Below are positions 50,401 to 56,109 of a stretch of DNA of 64,000 nt, in pieces; the stretch's first letter is position 1; every line of letters begins with the position of its first letter. Both the position numbers and the translations under genes were made by a program. The stretch is from Eonycteris spelaea (Eukaryota > Chordata > Mammalia > Chiroptera > Pteropodidae). A model generated the notes under the pieces. The model had not been told where the DNA came from. It saw only the letters and a list, made by a program, of their open reading frames with translations, and made no database searches. The stretch spans positions 4,128,501 to 4,192,500 of the forward strand of contig PUFA01000072.1 of assembly GCA_003508835.1 (NCBI GenBank). Direction: 5' to 3'.

Positions 50401-52471
50401 CAAGGAAATTCCAAAATGAATTTGTGTATTTTGCAAATAAGGAAATCACTATGAACGCCAGAGAACATACCTTTCATGAATGGGGCTGAAGCCACTTTAT
50501 TCATTATCTCCTGGGTTGTTTTGGATTCAGGTGCAAAGGCAATAACATAATTAGAATCGTTAAAATTATCTACACGTCCCAGATCCACGGCAGGCATTTG
50601 AGGAAAGTCATTATCTTGATGTACATTGGAGGAAAATAGGTATGTAAATAATACTAGAAGAAATGAGAAAAACCATTCCTACACAGCAATGAGAAAAAAA
50701 ATGAAGCAAATCAATAACTGTTTATCTATAGATGAATCATCCATAAACAATTTAAAGCATAATTCTCTTATGTAGCTTCGATTCTATGTCCCCTGTCTCC
50801 AGTTTTTAAATGTCCGATTTTCTTTCGTCCTTTAATCTGCACATTTGGAAAAGTGCACATCATCCATCAAGACAGAGTTGTAGCATCAATTCCAATTGTA
50901 ATTGAGAATCTAAATTTATCATGCGTTAATGCAAGTGTTTAAAGGCCGGGTTCTTCATGAATGGCCCAATGATTTACAGTTATGTTGAAACCTGAGTGAG
51001 AATGATAAAGTGTTAGGTGGAATGAAATAGAGAACCGGTTTCCAACAACAGGAGCAAGGCCATGTTTTTATCTTCCGCTGCCTGTATGTGAAACGATATA
51101 GTCCCAAAATATTGCTCATAAAAAAAAAAATTTAAGTCTTTGCCATTGTGACAATATTCTGGAATTGGAAATGCACTAGAACACATGTGAAGTCCAGTGA
51201 TAAGAACATAATTCGTTATTTAGTTTGAACTCTACACACATGGCCTTTAAAATAGGTATATGTTTTATTTACCCTATGGGCTTATTATAGCTATGTGTGT
51301 TGGTCCATCTATCTAGTTAGATAAATTAACAGATATAACGCTTATGTAAAAAAGAATTAAAAGGATGGTAGCCAAACGTCTATATAGAGTAGACCAACTT
51401 TTATATTTATATTTACATAATCCTTACTTCATGCAGGAATTTTTATAGACCTATGCCTGCCAATCCAAGCATTCAGTACTAATCTGTTGAAAGCGTGCGT
51501 GCACACACACACACACACACACACAATGTTTATAAGATTGACACACACACACAAAATGTTCATTAGATGTTAATATATTGACCCTTGAATTATGAGTATT
51601 TTATAAGTGATTTTAACTTATTATATTTTTCTGAATTTATTGAATTTTCTACACAAAGCACACCTAATCATGCTCATGATCAGAAGAAAATAAGTACTCT
51701 CTTAATAAAAGCAAAATATTCAAAATACATTTTCTTTTCCTCTTTGTTTATAAGCGTATTATTTCTTTCAAACTGACATTGTCTGTCTCTGTAGAACAAC
51801 TGTGTGGAAGTACTACAGTTAGTCTTTTGAATTTTTTTTAACTTTATTTACTTTCTTTTCTCTTCTCTTCTTTTTTAACACCTACAGCACCTGGTCTTCC
51901 GAGGTGGTCTCCCATCCAAATATTAACCAGGCCCGACCCTGCTTAGTTTCCGAGATCAGACGAGATCAGGCTTGTTCAGGGTGGCATGGCCATAGACTGG
52001 CTTACTTTCTGAATAAATTCTAGCTTAAATTCTACCTTTTTAAAAGACTTTGATCCTGAACTTAACAAGTTTCAAATGAATTTAGATGTTAAGAATTGTT
52101 ATCTCTGCAGTACAAAGATGTGGCTTTATTTTTCAGGGAATTTTTGAACATGAATTCTTTTAGAAATGCCAGTATGACATATAATAATGATCTATTTTAA
52201 AGGAATCTCATTTTAAATAATAGGAAAGTCCTGAATATGAAAAAAATATCTAGCCTGTTAGTTAGAATATATATGAAACCATTAAATAATAAAGATAAAG
52301 TGTTTGAGCTGCCTGAGAAAACATTTCTTCCTTTTCTAAATATGAGGGCACATAGAGTCAGAACCATACCAACAAGGTCTCTCTCTTCATCCTCCACTTT
52401 TTAAGAAAATTCTTGCAGAGGAGGGCCCACGTTTGCTGACCCACGGTTATGTGCCGCTTGCTCATTCTGAC
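10990..52471 (-). CDS. ABCA9: ABCA9, ABCA-subfamily ABC transporter (38 coding exons, frame interrupted)
   Basis: A full ABC transporter with two halves, each made of a membrane domain and a nucleotide-binding domain (NBD). ABCA members are ATP-driven lipid-associated transporters; the substrate of ABCA9 is not well defined. The exons give the start peptide [16 protein letters not shown], a first transmembrane segment (about residues 33-50), a large extracytoplasmic loop, a membrane cluster (about 225-425), NBD1 (about 480-720: [21 protein letters not shown]), a second membrane half (about 870-1240), NBD2 (about 1280-1510: [23 protein letters not shown]) and a C-terminal regulatory tail ending LLPQEEP. 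The N-terminal third ([23 protein letters not shown]) matches ABCA9 rather than ABCA8, 6 or 10. Seven one-base deletions break the frame; corrected length is 1,625 residues. Read literally, translation would stop after about 251 residues. Confidence 0.93.
11221..11276 (-). CDS. ABCA9: ABCA9 coding exon 37
   Basis: 56 nt, phases 1 to 0. It encodes [18 protein letters not shown]. The [11 protein letters not shown] motif spans the junction with the last exon and is characteristic of the ABCA C-terminus. Confidence 0.95.
11277..13835. other. ABCA9 intron 36, non-coding
   Basis: 2.6 kb intron between coding exons 36 and 37. I see no exon-like peptide, no clear repeat family, and only a short GATC/GATA repeat near 13310-13331. 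Confidence 0.5.
13836..13915 (-). CDS. ABCA9: ABCA9 coding exon 36
   Basis: 80 nt, phases 2 to 1. It encodes [20 protein letters not shown] then FFKLEM of the regulatory domain. Intact, donor GTAAGA. Confidence 0.95.
14235..14470 (+). repeat. MIR SINE
   Basis: Ordered MIR landmarks: 'ctggctccaccactagttatt', 'ctgagcctcaagtg', 'gatggatgcctggcactgg', and a fragment with 'acccttcagagaggaccact'. Lies in the intron between coding exons 35 and 36. Confidence 0.6.
14699..14839 (-). CDS. ABCA9: ABCA9 coding exon 35
   Basis: 141 nt, phases 2 to 2. It encodes [40 protein letters not shown] and QAARQE. C-terminal part of NBD2 and start of the regulatory tail. Intact. Confidence 0.95.
15016..15135 (-). 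CDS. ABCA9: ABCA9 coding exon 34 (NBD2 H-loop)
   Basis: 120 nt, phases 2 to 2. It encodes [20 protein letters not shown] with the switch histidine (about 1480), then [19 protein letters not shown]. Intact. Confidence 0.96.
15860..15954 (-). CDS. ABCA9: ABCA9 coding exon 33 (NBD2 Walker B)
   Basis: 95 nt, phases 0 to 2. It encodes [12 protein letters not shown], Walker B VVLLDEP (about 1442-1448), then the D-loop [12 protein letters not shown]. Very GC-rich. Confidence 0.96.
16027..16102 (-). CDS. ABCA9: ABCA9 coding exon 32 (NBD2 signature)
   Basis: 76 nt, phases 2 to 0. It encodes [20 protein letters not shown] then GIKRK. The signature is LSEG rather than LSGGQ. Very GC-rich, with Ala, Pro and Arg where human has Lys and Thr as I recall it. 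Confidence 0.95.
16577..16737 (-). CDS. ABCA9: ABCA9 coding exon 31 (NBD2 Q-loop)
   Basis: 161 nt, phases 0 to 2. It encodes [20 protein letters not shown] with the Q-loop Gln, then [20 protein letters not shown] and [13 protein letters not shown]. Intact and GC-rich. Confidence 0.96.
17036..17112. repeat. (TC)n / (GA)n microsatellite
   Basis: About 75 bases of almost pure TC repeat on the plus strand, (GA)n on the gene strand, about 40 nt beyond the donor of coding exon 30. Confidence 0.98.
17152..17243 (-). CDS. ABCA9: ABCA9 coding exon 30 (NBD2 Walker A)
   Basis: 92 nt, phases 1 to 0. It encodes GEVFGLL then Walker [10 protein letters not shown] (about 1327-1335) and [11 protein letters not shown]. 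Intact. A long (GA)n tract on the gene strand starts about 40 nt past the donor. Confidence 0.96.
17350..17525 (+). repeat. MIR SINE
   Basis: Landmarks 'ttatttcacttattcctcac', 'cagtgaggaaactaaggc', 'ggggctgagctggaattga' in MIR order, in the intron between coding exons 29 and 30. Confidence 0.7.
17895..18012 (-). CDS. ABCA9: ABCA9 coding exon 29 (NBD2 start)
   Basis: 118 nt, phases 0 to 1. It encodes [39 protein letters not shown]. It has lysine-rich insertions and homopolymer A runs, yet stays in frame. The donor GTTGGA is weak. Confidence 0.95.
18626..18746 (-). CDS. ABCA9: ABCA9 coding exon 28
   Basis: 121 nt, phases 2 to 0. It encodes [20 protein letters not shown] then [13 protein letters not shown], the acidic linker before NBD2 that is typical of ABCA6/8/9/10. 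Intact. Confidence 0.95.
19225..19600 (+). repeat. L2-like LINE fragment
   Basis: Stretch 'tgtcatcccatcactccctgg' and the adjoining C/T-rich text resemble L2 3' sequence. Old and diverged; borders approximate. Confidence 0.4.
19944..20035 (-). CDS. ABCA9: ABCA9 coding exon 27
   Basis: 92 nt, phases 0 to 2. It encodes [20 protein letters not shown] then [10 protein letters not shown], the last membrane helix and its basic cytoplasmic exit. The donor AG|GTTGAG is weak. Confidence 0.9.
20350..20400. repeat. (TG)n microsatellite
   Basis: About 24 TG units, uninterrupted, in the intron between coding exons 26 and 27. Confidence 0.98.
20513..20581 (-). CDS. ABCA9: ABCA9 coding exon 26
   Basis: 69 nt, 23 codons. 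It encodes [20 protein letters not shown] and LLI. Short but joined in phase 0 on both sides, donor GTAAGA. Confidence 0.9.
21480..22900 (+). repeat. ancient interspersed repeat sequence, L2-like
   Basis: C/T-rich, diverged text with pieces such as 'gtggctttaaatatgactc' that recur in old mammalian repeats. Family not assigned with certainty; no coding exon lies inside. It fills most of the intron between coding exons 25 and 26. Confidence 0.35.
23093..23212 (-). CDS. ABCA9: ABCA9 coding exon 25
   Basis: 120 nt, 40 codons. It encodes [20 protein letters not shown] then [16 protein letters not shown], a membrane hairpin. Intact, donor GTAAGT. Confidence 0.94.
23996..24109 (-). CDS. ABCA9: ABCA9 coding exon 24
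   Basis: 114 nt, 38 codons. It encodes [20 protein letters not shown] then [18 protein letters not shown], membrane helices of the second half. Intact. Confidence 0.94.
24283..24455 (-). CDS. ABCA9: ABCA9 coding exon 23 (one-base deletion)
   Basis: 173 nt where 174 (58 codons) are required. Six adenines follow the acceptor and then CTTAC, where K-K-A-Y needs one more base; the loss lies between 24449 and 24450. Downstream it reads [20 protein letters not shown] then a membrane helix [14 protein letters not shown]. Confidence 0.9.
24456..26341. other. ABCA9 intron with old repeat sequence
   Basis: The stretch 25270-25860 has the layout of an old dispersed repeat ('tactgtgcacataccacgtgcc', then 'gggaaacactgaagggattt'). 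The remainder shows nothing recognisable. Confidence 0.4.
26342..26449 (-). CDS. ABCA9: ABCA9 coding exon 22
   Basis: 108 nt, 36 whole codons. It encodes [20 protein letters not shown] and [16 protein letters not shown], leading into the second membrane domain. Intact, donor GTAAGA. Confidence 0.94.
27930..28085. repeat. (ATC)n / (CAC)n trinucleotide repeat
   Basis: About 155 bases of imperfect CAT/CAC triplets. A plus-strand frame reads as a histidine run, but it is a simple repeat deep in an intron. Confidence 0.97.
28600..28737 (-). CDS. ABCA9: ABCA9 coding exon 21
   Basis: 138 nt, 46 whole codons ([20 protein letters not shown] ... [11 protein letters not shown]). Intact loop exon with donor GTAAGT. 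Confidence 0.94.
29215..29395 (+). mobile_element. LINE-1 3' tail fragment
   Basis: 'accaggtgggtactagacta', 'tgtacacctgaaactaata', 'ctctaattgaaaaataaaa' are the 3' end of the lineage's LINE-1, ending in an A-rich tail. Located in the intron between coding exons 20 and 21. Confidence 0.8.
30837..30970 (-). CDS. ABCA9: ABCA9 coding exon 20
   Basis: 134 nt, phases 1 to 0. It encodes [20 protein letters not shown] then [20 protein letters not shown], part of the second extracytoplasmic loop. Intact. Confidence 0.94.
31593..31758 (-). CDS. ABCA9: ABCA9 coding exon 19 (one-base deletion)
   Basis: 166 nt where phases 2 to 1 require 167. It opens with the helix [20 protein letters not shown] and YQKSYSW, shifts at about 31669-31675, and resumes as [20 protein letters not shown] and LVINKT in another frame. 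Donor GTGAAC. Confidence 0.9.
31900..32850 (+). repeat. L2 LINE fragment
   Basis: C/T-rich text with 'ccttattactcataaagtcc', 'cagactcgccatgtgcatcc' and related pieces follows the order of the L2 3' region. It explains the cluster of open frames on the plus strand here. Confidence 0.5.
33366..33564 (-). CDS. ABCA9: ABCA9 coding exon 18
   Basis: 199 nt, phases 1 to 2, residues about 802-868. It encodes [20 protein letters not shown], then [20 protein letters not shown], the linker into the second membrane domain. It contains a run of nine adenines that stays in frame. Confidence 0.94.
34644..34763 (-). CDS. ABCA9: ABCA9 coding exon 17
   Basis: 120 nt, phases 1 to 1. It encodes [20 protein letters not shown] then [15 protein letters not shown]. 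The [12 protein letters not shown] stretch closes the NBD1 regulatory domain. Intact, donor GTAAAA. Confidence 0.93.
35070..35445 (+). repeat. MLT1-type (MaLR) LTR
   Basis: Nearly full-length: 'ctgaatgtttctatcagccc', 'attaggaggtggagccccta', 'attagatgaggtcatgaggg', 'tgccatgtgaagagagaagt', 'ccagcctccagaactctgag', 'gtaagccacccaatctatac' occur in MLT1 order. No internal region. Confidence 0.85.
35603..35742 (-). CDS. ABCA9: ABCA9 coding exon 16
   Basis: 140 nt, phases 2 to 1. It encodes [20 protein letters not shown] then [20 protein letters not shown], the regulatory domain that follows NBD1 in ABCA proteins. Intact. Confidence 0.93.
36150..36320 (+). repeat. MIR SINE fragment
   Basis: 'ggttttctcctctgcgagat' through 'aaacccccaatatatgttag' is the 3' half of a MIR. 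Confidence 0.55.
36610..36722. repeat. (TATAA)n low-complexity repeat
   Basis: Pentameric ATAAT/TATAA units over about 110 bases within the intron between coding exons 15 and 16. Confidence 0.95.
36775..36905 (+). repeat. MIR SINE fragment
   Basis: 'ttgaagttactgagggtcaa', 'gttaactaagttgcctaagt' match the central MIR sequence (test-for-gene: no splice sites, no frame). Confidence 0.55.
37912..38002 (-). CDS. ABCA9: ABCA9 coding exon 15
   Basis: 91 nt, phases 1 to 2. It encodes [20 protein letters not shown] then [10 protein letters not shown], the C-terminal edge of NBD1. The donor reads AG|GTTTAA, a weak match to consensus. Confidence 0.9.
38557..38695 (-). CDS. ABCA9: ABCA9 coding exon 14 (NBD1 Walker B)
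   Basis: 139 nt, phases 0 to 1. It encodes Walker B ILLLDEP (639-645), followed by TAGSDP where the family usually has TAGLDP in the D-loop. FSTQF occupies the switch-histidine region, with Gln instead of His. Otherwise intact. Confidence 0.95.
38912..39030 (-). CDS. ABCA9: ABCA9 coding exon 13 (NBD1 signature motif; one-base deletion)
   Basis: 119 nt where 120 (40 codons) are required. It encodes [20 protein letters not shown] then the canonical ABC signature LSGGQKRK (about 619). The frame slips at 38938-38942, where coding ACTTTGGG should read T-F-G, so [10 protein letters not shown] is out of frame. Confidence 0.9.
39221..39395 (-). CDS. ABCA9: ABCA9 coding exon 12 (NBD1 Q-loop; one-base deletion)
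   Basis: 175 nt where phases 1 to 0 require 176. It encodes [15 protein letters not shown] and the Q-loop region [17 protein letters not shown]. The frame is lost around 39280-39283 (coding GTGAGGAAAAC; R-E-N needs one more base) and resumes as [16 protein letters not shown] in the shifted frame. Confidence 0.9.
39826..39936 (-). CDS. ABCA9: ABCA9 coding exon 11 (NBD1 Walker A)
   Basis: 111 nt, phases 1 to 1, residues about 503-540. It encodes [15 protein letters not shown] and then Walker [10 protein letters not shown] (about 518-526), which binds the ATP phosphates. Intact, donor GTGAGA. Confidence 0.95.
40342..40766 (+). mobile_element. solo LTR, class II-like ERV
   Basis: It begins TGTCGGGAGCC and ends CTCCTGCA, so has TG...CA ends, about 425 bp. 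A TATAAGG-like box and a 'gcaaaataaactcc' polyadenylation signal sit in the right order. It is flanked by ctttga (40336-40341) and cttgga (40767-40772), a six-base target duplication with one mismatch, as expected for class II ERVs. No internal viral genes remain. It lies antisense to ABCA9 in the intron between coding exons 10 and 11. Confidence 0.8.
40906..40967 (-). CDS. ABCA9: ABCA9 coding exon 10 (NBD1 start)
   Basis: 62 nt, phases 2 to 1. It encodes [20 protein letters not shown], the first strand and A-loop region of NBD1. Intact, donor GTAATA. Confidence 0.92.
41601..41768 (-). CDS. ABCA9: ABCA9 coding exon 9 (one-base deletion)
   Basis: 168 nt where phases 1 to 2 require 169. It encodes the cytoplasmic linker into NBD1 ([20 protein letters not shown] ... 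[10 protein letters not shown]). Near 41606-41614 the coding strand has GGGGAAGAAGCC where K-E-A-I needs one more base. Confidence 0.9.
42105..42252 (-). CDS. ABCA9: ABCA9 coding exon 8
   Basis: 148 nt, phases 0 to 1, residues 377-425. It encodes [17 protein letters not shown] and then the last helix of the first membrane domain ([27 protein letters not shown]). Intact, donor GTAAGT. Confidence 0.95.
43150..43335 (-). CDS. ABCA9: ABCA9 coding exon 7
   Basis: 186 nt, exactly 62 codons, residues 315-376 ([20 protein letters not shown] ... [12 protein letters not shown]). It encodes two membrane helices and is intact. The donor is GTAAGA. Confidence 0.96.
43530..43590. repeat. (GGGA)n purine tract
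   Basis: G-rich on the plus strand, with repeated GGGAGGGAGGG units, starting about a dozen bases inside the intron past the donor of coding exon 6. Confidence 0.97.
43602..43742 (-). CDS. ABCA9: ABCA9 coding exon 6 (one-base deletion)
   Basis: 141 nt where phase 2 to 0 requires 142. It encodes membrane helices ([20 protein letters not shown], then [14 protein letters not shown]). The frame slips within 43619-43628, a TTTTCTCC tract on the coding strand, just before the YGLSL end. The donor GTGAGT is followed at once by a CCCT-rich tract. Confidence 0.9.
44086..44380 (-). mobile_element. hAT-Charlie MER5-type DNA transposon
   Basis: Both terminal inverted repeats are visible: 'cagggatcagcaaat' at the left and 'gattgccaacctctg' at the right. 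Internal text ('ccagatagtaaatatttta', 'cacaaaagcagtcatagata') is typical of MER5-like elements. No transposase. Confidence 0.8.
44535..44720 (+). repeat. MIR SINE
   Basis: 'gtaggttcaagttttctcta', 'agctatatgatcctgaaagg', 'ttaaacttccttacccttta' and 'aaatcttgtataaaatggg' follow MIR order. Confidence 0.65.
45535..45755 (+). repeat. MIR SINE
   Basis: 'ttttatggaaaagaaaaccg', 'aggtttaaagaaattaagta', 'cttgttccaagtgatactgc' and 'tgggttgttagcactttgct' are the MIR core and its 3' part. Confidence 0.65.
45900..45998. repeat. (TG)n microsatellite, interrupted
   Basis: Alternating purine-pyrimidine run (TG/CA, with ATACGCACAC at its left end) of about 95 bases in the intron between coding exons 5 and 6. 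Confidence 0.95.
46252..46477 (-). CDS. ABCA9: ABCA9 coding exon 5 (one-base deletion)
   Basis: 226 nt where phase 0 to 2 requires 227. The frame opens [16 protein letters not shown], continues through a hydrophobic helix [18 protein letters not shown], then shifts near 46325-46327 and meets TGA nine codons later. In the other frame it resumes as [19 protein letters not shown]. The donor is GTAAAT. Confidence 0.9.
46560..46922 (+). repeat. L2 LINE 3' fragment
   Basis: 'ctcaaccttgaagtctcagc', 'tgaagtgtcacttcagttag', 'ttcttgatccccagtgcttt' are the L2 3' end landmarks in order. Confidence 0.65.
46927..47110 (+). mobile_element. Tigger-type DNA transposon, copy 1 (5' fragment)
   Basis: It begins at a TA with TACAATCATGTGCCAC, then 'cagtggtcccataagatta' and 'attgcctagtgacattgtag', the left end of a Tigger/MER2-group element. 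It is truncated before coding exon 4. Confidence 0.75.
47203..47306 (-). CDS. ABCA9: ABCA9 coding exon 4
   Basis: 104 nt, phases 1 to 0, residues to 191 ([20 protein letters not shown], then [14 protein letters not shown]). It is intact loop sequence. The exon is bracketed by two Tigger-type transposon copies in the flanking introns. Confidence 0.95.
47636..48230 (+). mobile_element. Tigger-type DNA transposon, copy 2
   Basis: It starts TACAGTCAC, repeats the landmarks of copy 1 ('attgcctagggacacgtagc'), and continues through 'gtgtagcctaggagcaatgg' to a right end TGGGGCATGGCTGTA, the inverted repeat. No intact transposase. Confidence 0.75.
48413..48577 (-). CDS. ABCA9: ABCA9 coding exon 3
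   Basis: 165 nt, phases 1 to 1, residues 102-157 ([20 protein letters not shown]...MKEHRDHS). It is part of the first large extracytoplasmic loop and is intact. The donor is GTAACT. Confidence 0.95.
48578..50470. other. ABCA9 intron 2, nothing recognised
   Basis: 1.9 kb. It holds a nine-base C run near 49457. The open frame at 49871-50131 (plus) has no recognisable domain. Confidence 0.4.
50471..50678 (-). CDS. ABCA9: ABCA9 coding exon 2 (TM1 and start of extracellular loop)
   Basis: 208 nt, phases 0 to 1, residues 33-102. It begins [17 protein letters not shown], the first transmembrane helix, then [20 protein letters not shown] and [10 protein letters not shown], sequences diagnostic of ABCA9. 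The donor is GTATGT. Confidence 0.95.
51500..51556. repeat. (CA)n microsatellite
   Basis: CACA runs interrupted by a short unique stretch, in intron 1 of the coding region. Confidence 0.9.
51848..52010 (-). mobile_element. retroposed 5S rRNA-derived SINE / 5S pseudogene
   Basis: The minus strand from 51997 down to 51881 matches almost the whole 5S rRNA (117 bases, roughly a dozen differences, mostly CpG decay). It starts GTCTATGGCCATGCCACC and keeps the internal promoter C box GGATGGGAGACC. A purine-rich A tail follows to 51857. Identical ttactttct 9-mers flank it (51848-51856, 52002-52010), so it arrived by retroposition. It is not a functional 5S gene. Confidence 0.9.
52370..52471 (-). CDS. 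ABCA9: ABCA9 coding exon 1 (start codon)
   Basis: The acceptor AG lies just above 52471. The ATG is at 52465-52463 after six untranslated bases, with A at -3, a favourable context. It encodes residues 1-32 ([10 protein letters not shown]...RETLL), the cytoplasmic N-terminus. The donor is GTATGG, phase 0. Because an acceptor precedes the ATG, at least one untranslated exon must lie further upstream. Confidence 0.92.
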
Positions 52472-55400
52472 CTGTTTAAGACAAGGAAGTAAAGTAAGGA
52501 AATGTGAAGTTCTGAAATAGAAAACACTGCACAATCAAACCCAAAAGAAACATCATAACAGCTGTTTCCAATTGCATGCATAGCAAAGAAGTGAGCCGAA
52601 AAGCTAAAAAAAAGGGGGAAAGGAAAAAAAAATAAAGGAATGTTCAAGCTCAGTGCTGAAAGAAATAAAATTTCTTAAATTGTCAGGTATAATTTATATT
52701 TATCCCTATTTATATTTATCCCTCTGCAGACTGAAAAAAATTGGAGAGTTTAATAGAGTCAAGTGTTGTTATCCCACAACTTGGCACTGTTTGATTTTCT
52801 AACTGGGATCAAGGAAATTTAAATACTGCTGGTGTGAGTATAGACTTACACAGCCATTTTAGTAATTCATTACTAATTCATTACTATGTCATCAATTGAT
52901 TCTGCTCCTGGGTATGCATGCCAAGGAAATTTTCACATGAGTCCACGAGGGGACTTGTACAGAAAAATACTCTTCATAATGTGAATTATTGTGGCACCAC
53001 ATTGTAAAACAAATTTTATTGAATAGAGTCCATAGAGCACTGTATTGGGTTCAGAAGCAATGGATTTGTATCCACTCATCAACATGAAGATATCTTAAAA
53101 ACAGTGCCCTTTAAAAAAAAAATAAGAAAAGATTGAGTCATATCACAATATCATTGATATTAACACTACATGCAGCATAATTTTTCTCAAGAATAACCAG
53201 GTACTAAAGGATCACTATCAAGTACAATGAAAAGGTTATTTGTGGCAGTGGAAAATGGGAATGGAAGTTGAGTATGAAACAAGAGTTGTAAATTTAAGGA
53301 AATAAATAACAACAACAAAAAGGCAGGACCTTTGTTTGAACCGATAGTTTTGTGTGCCACGAAATTAAAATTACGATTAACTTGATCATTATCAACCCTT
53401 TATAAGTGAAGTACAAAAATATTCCTAGCCAACCATTAAAAAAAATGAACAGTAAGCCCAATAGCAACAAAACTCTAACAGGTAGATAGAAAATCTCACG
53501 AAATGCCAGAGAATTCCATATTGGTCATTATGGCTGGAACAAAGAGAGATTGGAATAGTTTGAATATAGGATACTGGAGAGAAGATAACATTCCCATTTA
53601 ATCATGATCTCTTATGTGTCAGGTAGTTCTAAGTATTGTATAAGAATCGGTTTAATCACAAGTGACTTTGGGATTATTCTTCTCCTCGTTTTACAGATGA
53701 AGAAAATGAGGCACAGAGACGAAAAGTGACTCTCTAAACACAGCTAAGCATGGCCCCACCTGGATGGTCAAGTCTTGGAACCCTCGCTGCCAGCCAGGGT
53801 GCCACGCTATTGTAAGAATCATCTAAAGGGTGTATAGATCGCTTCTCCCTTCAGGTCAAGATCAGAGATTTTTAGCAGCCTCCGGTCAGTGAGGTGTTCC
53901 AGTCAGGCTTTTTACCCATAGGCTTCAGTTCATGCAATCATTATCAGGAGCCCCCAAAGGGAAAGGTAGGTGACCCTCAAGAGGCAGGGAAAATTTTTCT
54001 TTAAAAAGAACATTTCATTATAACACAGAGAAGAAAGTTTAAAATTTTCCATTGAGTGACCATAATAAAATCCAAGAAGAAAGATAAAAAGAAAGTAAAA
54101 GAAAATATCGGACAAAAATTCTCATGGAACACATAAAGAATGTAACACCTTCCACGAAACAGAGAGAAAAAAAATGTAATCCTCCAAATTTTCAAAGAAA
54201 ATTCAAATGCATTAGAAAATGAGAGAGAAAAAATGAACTAAAATAAAGAGAAAAAATAATCAAAAGTAAAGTATTCGGTACAGAGATATCTCAAAAGAAG
54301 AAAATACAGTTGTAAGAAAAGTACATTAAAGAAAATACATTGTAAAAAGTACAATGGAAATTAATTTTTCAAGGTAGTGAGAGGATACGACTATTTCCCG
54401 AAAAGTCTAAGTGCCAAATATAATGACAAAGAAATATCAAAAATATTTTTTATTAAAAAATAAAGGGAAAATTCTATAAGGAATAAAGTTAATGGGGTTG
54501 CTCAGGGGTGATTAAACAGTTTATAGTGAAATAAAAATCAGCCTGACATCTTCAAAGTGGAAGTGAAAAGCTGAATTGCTTAATTTCCTTTTGAAAAATC
54601 TAACAAAATAGACAAAACTAAAAACACTGAAGAATTATCTATTAGCAAAAACAACAGCCACAACAACCACAATGACAACAACAACAACAAAAACTAGGAT
54701 ATGATTTATCCCCAAACTACACTTTATTCTTGCAAAGTACATGGTCTGGTTTTATCGCTGATAGGAAAGAACACCCCTACTGATTTTCAGGTCTGTGATG
54801 TCTGTTACTCACCCATGCACATGACTGGATAGGTGAGAAGTGGCAACAGGGATAAGGGTTGAACTGATAACAGATGCATGAATCAAATCCACCTGTTCTT
54901 GGAAGTCCTTGAACTAGAAATGCATTATAGGCAACGTAGGCATAATTATTTGCAGGCACCCATGTCGCTCCAAAGTTGTCAACAGAAGACAATGATCCAT
55001 TCCCTCCTTTTTTGTGGGTTCAACCTTGGTCAACCACAGAAGCACTTCCTTCCTTGCAGGAAGGAAGAACTTGTCTTTGGGTTTACACACAGATCCACCC
55101 ATCAGTTTCCAAAGGGCCAAGTCATCAGTAACTCTTTTTAGAGTTGTTTGCAGAGAGCATTCTAATTCTAGTCTAGAACCTATATAACAAGAATTCAGGA
55201 CATGTCTAATAGCCATTAACTGATTGCTTCAAACATAATCAAGGCAGCAGATTTCAGACATGACACTCAGTCTGATAGTGGTGGTGTAATGTAATTATTT
55301 ATATGGTCATCTTAGTGCAGCCCAAGGATTACTCGTATTATCTCCCAGAATGAGCTACATAATTGCATTGCAAGAGTCACATCTCAGTATTTTCCCATCA

Positions 55401-56109
55401 GGCAGAACAACAGAAGGACTGAGACTTATAGAGTATGAACGACCATGACTTATCCTAGTTGATAAAGAAAACATACGACCTAATCTTAGTTAATAAAACC
55501 TAACCTTCTAAAAGGGGGAATTGGTTCCAAGGGTAGTGGCTGGAGCTGGTGCTTAGAGCGCAGGTTAGTTGGCCAATTCAATCTGGGGTCTCAGGGTAAT
55601 GTTATCTTCCTTTGGTGCCATATTGAACAAAGATGGAAATCATAGGGTTACTACTGTCTCTTTCCTTATTTTACCAGTGAGGTTGCTCCCACCCATTAAC
55701 TTCGAGGCCTAAAATCTGATCCTACCCACTGGGCAGGGGCAAAGCCGTGAATATGCTGCCCTCTGCTAGTGTGCAGGAGGCAACTCTAATGGGAAGATCA
55801 CCTTCTCAAGGCAGAGTAGACAGGGACCTGCCAGAGATCGAGTCTAATCGTCGTTTATTTCAGGGGAAATACTTTGCTGCTGCTACCTGAGTTTGAAAGG
55901 CAAGGAGAATTGAAGAGAACATGGTTAGCAGAATTAACGGTAGCCCCATTTTAATCCTGGAATTTGTGAATGGATTACATTTCATGGCAAAGGAGAATTA
56001 AGACAGCAGATGGGAGCAAGGCTGGTCATCAACTGATTTTAAATTAAGGTGGTAATCCCGGATCATCTAGGTGGACCCAATATAGTAATAAGGCTCCTTT
56101 AAAATGGAA
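52472..56109. other. ABCA9 5' side, untranslated intron or promoter region
   Basis: The first coding exon has an acceptor, so this is intron or promoter DNA of ABCA9. It contains a diverged L1M-like stretch (about 52850-53330), a MIR, a CAA-rich run near 54655-54690 and A-rich stretches. No untranslated exon could be assigned. Confidence 0.45.
53585..53810 (+). repeat. MIR SINE
   Basis: 'ctcgttttacagatgaagaa', 'aatgaggcacagagacgaaa' and 'acctggatggtcaagtcttg' are unmistakable MIR core text. Confidence 0.8.

Noticed and set aside
51881..51997. Functional 5S rRNA gene
   Set aside because: Too many substitutions, an A-rich tail instead of a T-run terminator, and target duplications show a retroposed copy.
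10990..52471. Assignment of the gene to ABCA8 instead of ABCA9
   Set aside because: NBD2 cannot separate them, but the N-terminal loop, SSISDYK region and ISPDSMDY stretch match ABCA9, not ABCA8.
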